Assembly (NCBI GenBank): GCA_002714465.1
Contig: PAXL01000024.1
Span: 1 to 12,131 of the forward strand
Origin: Gemmatimonadota bacterium
GTDB lineage: Bacteria; Latescibacterota; UBA2968
Length of the DNA: 12,131 bases
Reading direction: 5' to 3'
Part shown: positions 1-6,059 of the stretch, in pieces
Layout of the letters: every line of letters begins with the position of its first letter
How positions within the stretch are numbered: the first letter of the stretch is position 1
The notes under the pieces: generated by a model
Seen by the model: the letters and a program-made list of their open reading frames with translations, nothing else
Told to the model about the DNA's origin: nothing
Database searches by the model: none
Made by a program: the position numbers and the translations under genes

Positions 1-94
1 CACCCCACCTGCCCTGCAGATCCTGAGCGTCAGCCGTCGTAACAGCAGCGCCGCAAACCAGCAAAGCAAGACACAGTATCTTGATTGACCTCAA
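1..94 (-). CDS. 5' end of a secreted, probably outer-membrane, protein (partial)
   Basis: Only the first 31 codons lie in the window; the gene continues past the left edge. The start is a TTG at 94-92, preceded 5 nt upstream by a strong Shine-Dalgarno AAGGAGG (about 99-105, read on the minus strand). The translation begins MRSIKILCLALLVCGAAV and then TTADAQDLQGRWG. This is a textbook signal peptide: basic start, hydrophobic core at residues 5-18 and an A-D-A cleavage site before QDLQ. A mature protein opening with Q-G-R/K-W-G is common in small outer-membrane beta-barrel proteins, but too little is present to name a family. The 466-bp region upstream carries promoter-like sequences and direct repeats, so the gene probably has its own regulated promoter instead of being read through from the kinase gene. 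The signal peptide is directly visible; the outer-membrane assignment is a guess. Confidence 0.72.
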   Translation of the reverse strand, partial: MRSIKILCLALLVCGAAVTTADAQDLQGRWG

Positions 95-204
95 TCGAGC
101 CTCCTTCAATCTAGCGACAGGCTTGAGCGGACCCATCGCAATGATAAAGCACCCGGGAGGAATCACTTTCGCTCCCGAGACAGATAAACGCAATCACGAG
201 TGTC

Positions 205-233
205 TCTATACACATCCTCCTTGACAGTAAGAA
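205..233 (-). promoter_or_regulatory. Candidate activator-dependent promoter for the secreted-protein gene
   Basis: On the minus strand TTCTTA (233-228) is followed after exactly 17 bp by TATAGA (210-205), with TG just before the -10 hexamer region. The -10 is reasonable and the -35 is poor, the pattern expected of a promoter that needs an activator. The predicted start near 198 gives a leader of about 100 nt before the TTG at 94. The direct repeat at 250-267 sits just upstream of the -35. The assignment rests on hexamer matching by eye. Confidence 0.35.
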
Positions 234-249
234 CCCACCTAAACTCTTA

Positions 250-267
250 TTAAACAATAATTAAACA
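250..267 (-). promoter_or_regulatory. Tandem 7-bp direct repeat, candidate OmpR-family operator
   Basis: The minus strand reads TGTTTAA-TTAT-TGTTTAA: two perfect 7-bp copies with a 4-bp spacer, giving an 11-bp period. OmpR/PhoB-type response regulators bind head-to-tail to direct repeats of about one helical turn, and such a regulator is encoded at 2021-2779. The repeat lies 16 bp upstream of the -35 hexamer of the candidate promoter at 205-233, a usual position for a class I or II activator. The repeat is directly seen; binding by the local regulator is inference. Confidence 0.4.
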
Positions 268-300
268 TCCCCTCCCGCTAGCCCCCCAACACTTCCTCTA

Positions 301-366
301 ATACGCAAACCTAGCCTCGGATTGGTTCTCTTTTAACTAAACCAAACCAGAGCAGGCGTATCTAGG
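301..366 (-). other. Potentially structured leader RNA with competing stems
   Basis: A central imperfect hairpin pairs TTGGTT (322-327) with AACCAA (340-345) around a 12-nt loop and extends outward through GG/CC (319-320 with 347-348) and CTC/GAG (316-318 with 350-352). Two further complementary pairs flank it: ATACGC (301-306) with GCGTAT (356-361), and CCTAG (310-314) with CTAGG (362-366). These two outer helices cross, so they are either alternative folds or a pseudoknot. The candidate minus-strand promoter at 384-412 would start transcription at about 377, directly before this element. It could be a cis-regulatory leader or a small RNA. No family is recognised and no U-tract follows it. 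Confidence 0.25.
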
Positions 367-383
367 CGGAACAGTAACCTTAA

Positions 384-412
384 ATACTGCGATATGTCAC
401 CCCCTATGTCAA
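384..412 (-). promoter_or_regulatory. Candidate distal sigma70-type promoter with embedded direct repeat
   Basis: The minus strand carries a perfect TTGACA (412-407), a 17-bp spacer and CAGTAT (389-384). The expected start is near 377 and would give a leader of roughly 280 nt for the gene at 1-94. The -35 overlaps a perfect direct repeat on the minus strand, TGACATA-GGGGG-TGACATA (411-393, period 12), so a bound regulator could repress or shift polymerase here. The hexamers and repeat are visible; activity is inferred. Confidence 0.4.
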
Positions 413-560
413 GCATAATCGTATCAATTCCCATCCCTCAAATTACAGATTATTCGTTGAATCAGACCTCTGAAACGAATGCTCAGGAAAACCAATCGAG
501 CAAACAAAAAGGAGGCGCCGAATAAGAAATTGAGGGCAGGGCAGAGCCTGTCCGTAACAT

Positions 561-2024
561 TCAGGTCTTAGGAAAGGTTAGCTGAAAGCGAGCGCCACCC
601 ATAGGACTGTCGAGGATTTCAACACCGCCATCGTGCACGGCCATAGCCCTGCTCACGATGGCGAGTCCTAGCCCAATTCCACCGATTCGTGAGCTCCGGC
701 TCTCGTCTACCCGAATAAACGGCTTCAGTATCCGTTCGCGCTGTTCGGCGGGTATACCCGGCCCATCGTCGTCCACGGTCAGGTAGAAAACCTCTCTCTC
801 CTCGAAGCACCGGATGTCCACTCCCGACTCGGCGTGACGTGTCGCGTTCGTCACCAGGTTCAGGACTGCCCGTTTGAATAGACGCGGGAGAGCGTAAACC
901 GTATCGACTTCACACTGAACCGTAAGCCGCAAATCCTCTCGCAGATCTCTGGAGATTTCGACCACCTCTTCAAGGACAGATTGCACACAGACGGGCTCGC
1001 GTTCGCCATCTTCGCCATCCCTGCCGAGCCGCACGAACGTGGTCAGTTCATCGACCAGGTCATTCATCTCCGTCAGGGTCTTCTGGATCCTGCCCAGCTG
1101 TCTTTGCCTCTCTTTCGGAGACTCCGCCTCCTCCGCAGCGTCCCGCATAAAAAAGAGCCTCGCCAGCGGCGTCCTCAATTCGTGGGAAACTGCCCGAAGC
1201 AACTCGTTCTGACCTTCGACCAAGTTCTTGATCTGATCAGCCATCCTGTTGAATGTTCTGGCCAGATGACCGAACGCATCCAACTGAACCACCTGTACTC
1301 GGCTGTCCAGGTCTCCCTCACCGAACCGTTCGGCGACACTGGACAGGCCGTTGATGCGTTTATCCAGCGGCCGGATCAGGAAGTAGATGGCGGGCCCGAC
1401 CAGAAGGATCGGGATACCGATCGCGCTCAGCAGAAACAGATTACGGGTCTGCGACCAGTTGGAGGGCCAGGGCGGAGCCCCAAGTCCACCGGGCGGAGGT
1501 CCCGGACTTCGGTCGGGACCGCGCCACAAGCCTCTCGACTCTGCCCGTTCCCGTCTGCCGCCCTGCTTCCCACTTCGCCCGAAACCCTCACGGGGTAGGT
1601 GATCGGATCGAAATCCGAAACCATCTCGATCTCCACCGCGTCGTGAGAAGTAGCCAATTAGGACCTGACCATCCATAAACAGGCTGAAAACACCGGTGCG
1701 CCCATCTTCGTCGGCGAACAGAAATGTCTCTCCACCCTCGGACAGCCGCTGCTGCACCTGATCGGGCAGTCCCTCAGCCGACGGCAGAATCCGAAACCGC
1801 ATACGTGCGGCTCTCGACAGCTGAAACAGCTCTTCCTCTTCGAGGAACAGGTTCTCGGACTGGACGCGTGACTTGATGAACTCCGCGGAATCGATCAACC
1901 GTTCCTCGAAAGCCCGCTCTCTAGCGGTTTGCAAGCCCTTGCTGATGATGTAGAGGGTCCCGAGGGTTCCGACGACCAGAACGATCGCGATCCCTAAGTA
2001 GACCTTGAGAAACAGGCGGTTCAA
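561..2024 (-). CDS. Membrane sensor histidine kinase, CpxA/RstB-like
   Basis: This 487-residue kinase partners the response regulator encoded immediately upstream. In order it has TM1 at about 6-28, a periplasmic sensor segment at about 29-194, TM2 at 195-217, a HAMP linker at about 218-270, a dimerisation/phosphoacceptor domain with HELRTPLARL (His281), an N-box around NLVTNATRHA (389-398), a G1 box DDGPGIP (419-425) and a G2 box GIGLGLAI (449-456). All catalytic elements are intact. The N-terminal KVYLGIAIVL region, HAMP and C-terminal GGARF signature resemble RstB/CpxA. The last part of the sensor segment (about 129-190) is unusually rich in Gly, Arg and Pro. Translation starts at TTG 2024-2022, and TTGA overlaps the regulator's stop codon, so the two are translationally coupled. 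The signal sensed is unknown. Confidence 0.93.
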   Translation of the reverse strand: MNRLFLKVYLGIAIVLVVGTLGTLYIISKGLQTARERAFEERLIDSAEFIKSRVQSENLFLEEEELFQLSRAARMRFRILPSAEGLPDQVQQRLSEGGETFLFADEDGRTGVFSLFMDGQVLIGYFSRRGGDRDGFGFRSDHLPREGFGRSGKQGGRRERAESRGLWRGPDRSPGPPPGGLGAPPWPSNWSQTRNLFLLSAIGIPILLVGPAIYFLIRPLDKRINGLSSVAERFGEGDLDSRVQVVQLDAFGHLARTFNRMADQIKNLVEGQNELLRAVSHELRTPLARLFFMRDAAEEAESPKERQRQLGRIQKTLTEMNDLVDELTTFVRLGRDGEDGEREPVCVQSVLEEVVEISRDLREDLRLTVQCEVDTVYALPRLFKRAVLNLVTNATRHAESGVDIRCFEEREVFYLTVDDDGPGIPAEQRERILKPFIRVDESRSSRIGGIGLGLAIVSRAMAVHDGGVEILDSPMGGARFQLTFPKT

Positions 2025-2779
2025 GTCTTCTCGCCGGCCATCAGATAGCCGACACCTCTTACCGTCTTGATATAGTGGGGTGCACCCGGGTTGTCCCCGA
2101 GCTTCTGTCGTAGCCTAGAGATATAAACATCGACACTGCGGTCAAGTCCGTCGTAGTCATACCGGAATAGCGCCTGGTAAATCTCCTGACGACTGACGAC
2201 CTCGCCGGCTCTGGACGTCAGATAGGAGAGCAGATCGAACTCGATCGTAGTCAGCTCGACCTGACTCCCATCGATTTCGGCCTCTCTGCGACTTCCATCG
2301 ACCGTCAACTCACCGACGCTCACCTTCCCCGTCTTTGAGGGTGCGTTTTTGCGCTGCGACCGCCTAAGCAGGGCACGAATCCTCGCAAGCAGGAGCCTCG
2401 GATTCACGGGCTTGGTCACAAAATCGTCGGCACCGAGTTCAAGCCCGAGGATCTCGTCCAGATTATCATCCCGTGCAGTCAGGATCAGGATTGGCCCGGC
2501 ATACTGCGGCCGCACCTGTCGGCAGACCTCGAACCCGTCGACCCCTGGCAGCATGATGTCCAGCACCACGAGGTCCGGCTGCTCCTTGATGATCAGATTC
2601 CTCGCCAGCTCTCCGTTCTCTTCTTGGAGCACGTGGAACCCTTCCCGGCCCAACCGCTCCTTAGTCAGTTCAGCCAGCTCGATATCGTCTTCGACCAGTA
2701 GAATCGTGTTTGCTTCCACCTCTTCCCTCACTCCTACCAAGGGTGTGCGCGACGCGGTAATGTTAAAAGGTAGGATCAT
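2021..2779 (-). CDS. OmpR/PhoB-family response regulator, RstA-like
   Basis: This 252-residue regulator has a receiver domain at about 24-140 and a winged-helix DNA-binding domain at about 150-248. The acidic pair is Asp31-Asp32, the phosphoacceptor is Asp74 in VVLDIMLPG, and the conserved switch residues are Thr101 (LILTARDD) and Lys123 (VTKPVNP). The recognition-helix region includes YDGLDRSVDVYISRLRQKLG and KTVRGVGYL, very like RstA. The ATG at 2779 is chosen because GGAGG lies 5 nt before it. That adds about 22 residues before the usual receiver start, and a GTG at about 2719 is an alternative. The gene follows the sigma-factor gene by 24 bp and overlaps the kinase gene by 4 bp. It is expected to be phosphorylated by that kinase and to bind direct repeats with a period near 11 bp, such as the one at 250-267. 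Confidence 0.93.
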   Translation of the reverse strand: MILPFNITASRTPLVGVREEVEANTILLVEDDIELAELTKERLGREGFHVLQEENGELARNLIIKEQPDLVVLDIMLPGVDGFEVCRQVRPQYAGPILILTARDDNLDEILGLELGADDFVTKPVNPRLLLARIRALLRRSQRKNAPSKTGKVSVGELTVDGSRREAEIDGSQVELTTIEFDLLSYLTSRAGEVVSRQEIYQALFRYDYDGLDRSVDVYISRLRQKLGDNPGAPHYIKTVRGVGYLMAGEKT

Positions 2780-2803
2780 CGTAGCCTCCGAAGCAACGGC
2801 GTA

Positions 2804-3409
2804 TCAGGGTGTATACCCGAGCACCACGAGCTGTTTCTTAAGCTGGTGGCGTGCGCGGCAGATCCGGGACTTGACCGTCCCCTCGCTACATCCCAGGGCC
2901 CTTCCGATCTCTCTGTAGGACATGCCGTCTAGCTCTCGGAGGACGAGGGCCGACCGGAATTCGGGTGTGAGCCGCGCGAGAGCTTTCTGCAGGAAGTCAT
3001 CCGCTTCCCGCTGCTCGAGGCGCGATTCCGTTCGCGTGGGTTTAGAAAACAGGTCGTCTCCCGTTGCCTGCTTCGACCACCAGTAGTCGTCGCATCGGTC
3101 CTTCCGGGCGTGGTAGGCCTGCTGGACCCAATCCTTGCAGCAGTTGATCGCAATCCGATACAGCCACGTGAAAAGCTGCGATCCGCCCCTAAACTGGTGG
3201 AGCGATCGATGCGCTCGGATAAACACCTGCTGCGTCACGTCCTCTGCATCGTCCCGGTCTTCAGCATACGAGCAGGCGAGTCCATAGATCCGATCGCGAT
3301 AGCGGTCGTAGATCACGCCGAAGGCTTCCTCGATATGGCCGTGGAGGGCGATCTTGCAAAGCTCGGTATCTGTCCGTGTTTCGTAGAACTTTGTTGTCAG
3401 CGTTGGCAA
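2804..3409 (-). CDS. ECF-type RNA polymerase sigma factor (sigma-70 family, RpoE-like)
   Basis: The 201-residue protein has only regions 2 and 4, as in group IV sigma factors. Region 2 (about 25-97) includes DAEDVTQQVFIRAHRSL and the -10-recognising TWLYRIAINCCKDW. Region 4 (about 137-195) includes LTPEFRSALVLRELDGMSY, then REIGRALGCSEGTVKSRICR, a classic helix-turn-helix for the -35. A Cys pair (residues about 90-91) in region 2 is unusual but not diagnostic. The start is TTG at 3409-3407, with GGGAG 8 nt upstream. It is the first gene of a sigma/regulator/kinase operon, lying 24 bp before the regulator. No anti-sigma gene or zinc-anti-sigma motif (HxxxCxxC) is present on either side, so the two-component system may instead control its expression or activity. 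The intrinsic terminator at 3533-3574 isolates it from the gene upstream. Confidence 0.93.
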   Translation of the reverse strand: MPTLTTKFYETRTDTELCKIALHGHIEEAFGVIYDRYRDRIYGLACSYAEDRDDAEDVTQQVFIRAHRSLHQFRGGSQLFTWLYRIAINCCKDWVQQAYHARKDRCDDYWWSKQATGDDLFSKPTRTESRLEQREADDFLQKALARLTPEFRSALVLRELDGMSYREIGRALGCSEGTVKSRICRARHQLKKQLVVLGYTP

Positions 3410-3467
3410 AAACGATTCTCCCTGGTGTTCGCGTGTGGTTCAAACAATACCACATCGCGCTCAGAGC

Positions 3468-3528
3468 GTCTGTAAGCCCTTTGTCGGTTGATTGTAACAG
3501 TCTGTGAAGCCACAAACTTTATACAGAC
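3468..3528 (-). promoter_or_regulatory. Repeated GTCTGT/ACAGAC elements upstream of the sigma operon
   Basis: Read on the plus strand, GTCTGTAAGCC (3468-3478) and GTCTGTGAAGCC (3500-3511) form an imperfect direct repeat 32 bp apart. The second copy also pairs with ACAGAC (3523-3528) as a 6-bp inverted repeat separated by 17 bp. They occupy the only space between the upstream terminator and the sigma-gene ribosome-binding site, so they fall where the operon promoter must be. I found no convincing sigma70 hexamer pair here; an ECF-type or activator-dependent promoter is possible. The repeats are seen, the role is inferred. Confidence 0.3.
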
Positions 3529-3532
3529 ACGC

Positions 3533-3574
3533 AAAAGGCCCCGATCCCACTGGAGATTCCACAGGATCGAGGCC
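3533..3574 (-). terminator. Rho-independent terminator of the secreted dockerin-like protein gene
   Basis: On the minus strand GGCCTCGATCC (3574-3564) pairs with GGATCGGGGCC (3547-3537), an 11-bp stem with one U-G wobble and a 16-nt loop that can partly pair, followed by TTTT. On the plus strand the wobble becomes a C-A mismatch and no T-run follows, so the element is directional. It starts 24 nt after the stop codon at 3599. Confidence 0.8.
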
Positions 3575-3598
3575 TACTTGAGCCGGGCAGATTTTCGT

Positions 3599-4681
3599 CT
3601 AGCTAGTCAATCCAAAGAACTCAACAAACGTCAGGAAGTCCGTAAAACCGACTGCACCGTCTCCATCGAGATCGAAGGTGGCATCAAAGTCGGAATCCGA
3701 GGAGGTCTTCCCGAACTGAGCTACAAACGCCAGGAAGTCTGAAAAGCCTACGTCGCCGCTGCCGTCGAAATCGCCGACGAGCATTTTGGCGATTGTCCAA
3801 GTCTGCATCACAGACGTCCCATCGGCGCTCATCGCCGTAACCACAACCGTCTCATTCTGCGATCCCAACGGCACAGTCAGGACGAGTGTCCCTGAAGATT
3901 CCACGTCTGCCGTGCCGTTCACGAGCCAGACGTAGCTGACGGTATCCCCGTCCGGATCCTGAGCATCGACCGTAAAAGTGACGACGGTCCCTTCCATCGC
4001 CACGAGCCGGTTCCGGGGAGGATCAATCGAGTCGAAGGCTGCCGGTCTGTTCACGTCCGTGATAGCAATCTCAACAACCTCACTCGCATCATCCGTGCCA
4101 TCAGAGACGGTGAACGTCACCATCACCGACGTTCCCCCTAGGCCGAACCCCGGTGTCCACGTAAACGTGCCGTTCTCGAAAGCGGATCCATCGGGCAGGC
4201 CCGTGGCGGAAAGTGTCAGCGTGTCGTTGTCCTGATCCGACCCGGACAAGGCGAACGAAAGCACCTCTCCTTCGAGGACGACCTGAGCTCCGATTGTAGC
4301 CAGAGTCGGCGCATTGTTGATCACTTGAGGGAAACTGGTTGCATCGCCGGGGTTCGTCACCTGTGCGCCCGCCATCGGGTTACCGTCCCCATCCGGGTCG
4401 CCCAACTCTGTGCCGTTCGAGAATCCGTCGCCATCCGAGTCGGCCGCAGCAAACGTCGCGTTCCAGTTGACTGAAGCACTTGCGCCTGATCCGTTAAGGG
4501 GAACAGCATTGCCAAAGGCGTTCAGGGCCCCGCCACCGGACGCACTGGTGTGACAGTTCGCGCAGCCGAACTTTGCGCCGTTAGGAAGTTGCCGGACTCG
4601 CGACGCCCGAGCTCCGACATCTTGGGGCAACAGCGACCAGACCAGTCCTACGCACACAGCGATCCCTACCGCCTTTCTCAT
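3599..4681 (-). CDS. Secreted temptin-like / Ig-like / dockerin-like repeat protein
   Basis: This is a 360-residue exported protein. The ATG at 4681 is preferred over an in-frame TTG at 4699, because that TTG lies inside the ribosome-binding site GGAGG (4697-4693). Residues 1-26 are a signal peptide ending A-R-A. Residues 31-60 carry QLPNGAKFGCANCHTSASGG, with Cys40, Cys43 and His44, followed by the Ca-binding-like DSDGDGFSNGTELGDPDGDG (81-100) and VTNPGD. Together this is the layout of bacterial temptin-type modules. Two Ig/cadherin-like beta domains follow (about 122-210 and 213-298). A C-terminal pair of dockerin/EF-hand-type repeats spans 303-357 (GDFDGSGDVGFSDFLAFV and FDLDGDGAVGFTDFL). 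Such tails in secreted proteins of several uncultured phyla may act in anchoring or sorting; their role is not settled. The single CxxCH could be a heme site but is more likely a disulfide. The gene is monocistronic and closed by its own terminator. Confidence 0.85.
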   Translation of the reverse strand: MRKAVGIAVCVGLVWSLLPQDVGARASRVRQLPNGAKFGCANCHTSASGGGALNAFGNAVPLNGSGASASVNWNATFAAADSDGDGFSNGTELGDPDGDGNPMAGAQVTNPGDATSFPQVINNAPTLATIGAQVVLEGEVLSFALSGSDQDNDTLTLSATGLPDGSAFENGTFTWTPGFGLGGTSVMVTFTVSDGTDDASEVVEIAITDVNRPAAFDSIDPPRNRLVAMEGTVVTFTVDAQDPDGDTVSYVWLVNGTADVESSGTLVLTVPLGSQNETVVVTAMSADGTSVMQTWTIAKMLVGDFDGSGDVGFSDFLAFVAQFGKTSSDSDFDATFDLDGDGAVGFTDFLTFVEFFGLTS

Positions 4682-4751
4682 ACTGTTGATATCCTCCAAA
4701 CAAAATGTGGTGCTTCGCGGCCAAGCGAATCCCTTGTCCCTTATTCAATGT

Positions 4752-4773
4752 CCGGAAAAGGTAAATGTTCCGG
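4752..4773. promoter_or_regulatory. CCGGAA/TTCCGG inverted repeat in the divergent intergenic region
   Basis: CCGGAA (4752-4757) and TTCCGG (4768-4773) form a perfect 6-bp inverted repeat with a 10-bp centre, 70-90 bp upstream of the ATG at 4681. The 280-bp gap (4682-4961) between this gene and the divergent small gene at 4962 contains nothing else recognisable except an imperfect GGCAGGT direct repeat at 4849-4870. The inverted repeat may be an operator or an RNA hairpin in the 5' leader. Confidence 0.2.
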
Positions 4774-4961
4774 CAACATAGTTTTTATGACACCTATAAA
4801 GAATATCTTGGCCGCTGTTGCGGGGAGGCACAGCAGGCGGCGGTTTGAGGCAGGTGGATTCCTGGCAGGTTCCTAGGTGGAAATAATAAATTGCATAAGT
4901 CCAGATTCATCATCCGACACATCAGAAACCACTTCCCACAGTTGGATAAAATTCTGTTTTA

Positions 4962-5282
4962 GTGCGCACGGTACCGGGAAAATGGATTCGCAGAGGGCGT
5001 CATAAGCGTGGCTGGACCCTGGCGCAGTTGGTATGCCAACTGGAGCCACTCGTCGCTCACCAACAGATTCAGAAATGGGAAAACTCCGACAACTTGGAAA
5101 TACGGACACTCCGCCGCATCCACAACGCCATTCCGATCCCTGAAGTGGGCCTTCTGATCGGCATCGACAACCCGACCGGAAAGGTCGAGATTGCGCACGG
5201 TGTCACAATTTCCGTCGTTCTCGCTAGGGATTTGGCAGAGATTACCTTGACCGAAGAAGGTAGGGGCGTTTTCACCAAATGA
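4962..5282 (+). CDS. Small XRE-type helix-turn-helix protein (probable)
   Basis: The 106-residue ORF has an N-terminal half that fits an XRE/Cro-type domain: WIRRGRHKRGWTLAQL (8-23), then HQQIQKWENS (33-42) with the conserved W-E-N, then IRTLRRIHNAI (47-57). Two extra residues sit between helices 2 and 3 compared with the usual spacing. The C-terminal half (about 60-106) is hydrophobic/acidic and not recognised. Third-codon-position GC, counted by hand, is about 64%, in keeping with real coding. Against it, the GTG start has no Shine-Dalgarno, an in-frame TAA lies 13 nt upstream, and flanking sequence looks non-coding, so it may be a gene remnant. It could regulate the divergent secreted-protein gene or be an antitoxin-like protein; nothing decides between these. 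Confidence 0.5.
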   Translation: MRTVPGKWIRRGRHKRGWTLAQLVCQLEPLVAHQQIQKWENSDNLEIRTLRRIHNAIPIPEVGLLIGIDNPTGKVEIAHGVTISVVLARDLAEITLTEEGRGVFTK

Positions 5283-5367
5283 TTTCGACTATGTGCCCAA
5301 AGTGCTCGCTCAGACTCATTAGTGTACCGATGGCGCTGATGCCGCTTGAATCCAGCCCCAGTTCTCG

Positions 5368-5709
5368 TTGATCGACAGCGGTGCACTCCACCCGTATTCA
5401 TTGACTCCCACCAAGCAACTCTTCGGCGTGTCTCTTGTCTGGGAGAGCCGAACGCTCTCCACTCGCAACAGACGGTCAGTACACCCTTTAGACTTGCAGG
5501 TACAGGTGAAGTTCGCCCGGATCGTGCCCACAGGGACGTCCGGCAAAGAGCCCCAGATCGAACACGCTCGAGGACCTTTCGAACTCAAGCTGCGACGTGT
5601 AAGCTACCTTCAACTCTTCAATTGTCTTATACGGACAGGCCAGAACAGAGGCAAAGTGTTCACGATACCGATGGTTGAATCTGGAGACGAACACAGTCAA
5701 ATACAGTAA
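5368..5709 (+). CDS. Weak hypothetical ORF of unknown function
   Basis: A 113-residue ORF starting at TTG (the open frame begins after a TGA at 5347-5349). I recognise no family. The composition is plausible for a folded soluble protein (for example PTKQLFGVSLVWESRTLS and FELKLRRVSYLQLFNCLI). Hand-counted third-position GC is about 60% overall and higher in the first half. There is no Shine-Dalgarno, and an overlapping ORF in another frame is Arg/Pro/Thr-rich and looks spurious. It lies 85 bp after the XRE-type gene on the same strand, so a two-gene unit is possible. It may equally be chance or a decayed gene. Confidence 0.25.
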   Translation: MIDSGALHPYSLTPTKQLFGVSLVWESRTLSTRNRRSVHPLDLQVQVKFARIVPTGTSGKEPQIEHARGPFELKLRRVSYLQLFNCLIRTGQNRGKVFTIPMVESGDEHSQIQ

Positions 5710-6059
5710 AAAACGTGGGGATGAGATGTTGCGGTGTTTTTGGAGAGCTGGTCGACGGCGAAGTGGACGAATTCCGCAGACCTGGCTACTCGCTCTCGTC
5801 TCGTTCGTGCTAGCTATGGAGGTAGCAGGCGGAGTCTGGACCAATCATTACTAGTATTCGCGCTTGCGAGGATCTCGGCATCCCAAATCTTCTTTAAGTT
5901 CTAGTGGAGGCCGCCACCTGGGCTATGGAAACAGAACCATACATTCGAAGCTGTTTGTAAACCAGCCTTCCGATTGCGTAAATTACAGTTGCTACAGAAT
6001 TTAGACATTTACATTCGGGTGACAAAGCCCATCAATTGCGCATCGCAACGAGGTCTTTC
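5710..6059. other. Non-coding stretch before the dioxygenase cluster
   Basis: I see no supportable gene, RNA or repeat here. The right end (about 5974-6015) is AT-richer and must hold the promoter of the plus-strand cluster. The best hexamers are TTGCTA (5989-5994) and TACATT (6010-6015), but the spacing of 15 bp is short, so I do not assign a promoter. Confidence 0.3.

Noticed and set aside
221..255. Plus-strand TTGACA (221-226) with TCTTAT 18 bp later
   Set aside because: It looks like a promoter but points away from every plus-strand gene for thousands of bases; in an AT-rich regulatory region a chance match is likely.
511..571. Plus-strand AAAAAGGAGG followed by a TTG at 530
   Set aside because: The reading frame has only about 13 codons before a stop, and the spacing is long; no small protein is supported.
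981..1598. 205-residue plus-strand ORF opposite the histidine kinase
   Set aside because: It is fully inside an intact kinase gene with all motifs, has no ribosome-binding site and no recognisable domain; it is an antisense shadow.
2349..2918. 189-residue plus-strand Ser/Arg-rich ORF opposite the regulator and sigma genes
   Set aside because: Ser/Arg/Thr-rich low-complexity composition typical of an opposite-strand reading of a GC-rich gene, and it crosses two real genes.
4550..4564. CxxCH (Cys40-Cys43-His44) as a c-type cytochrome heme site
   Set aside because: There is only one motif, set in a temptin-like PNG/CxxCH/Ca-binding context, with no other heme-protein features. A disulfide is more likely, so no cytochrome is called.
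5488..5844. 118-residue minus-strand ORF in the middle non-coding region
   Set aside because: No ribosome-binding site or recognisable motif, and composition less protein-like than the overlapping plus-strand ORF, which is itself weak.
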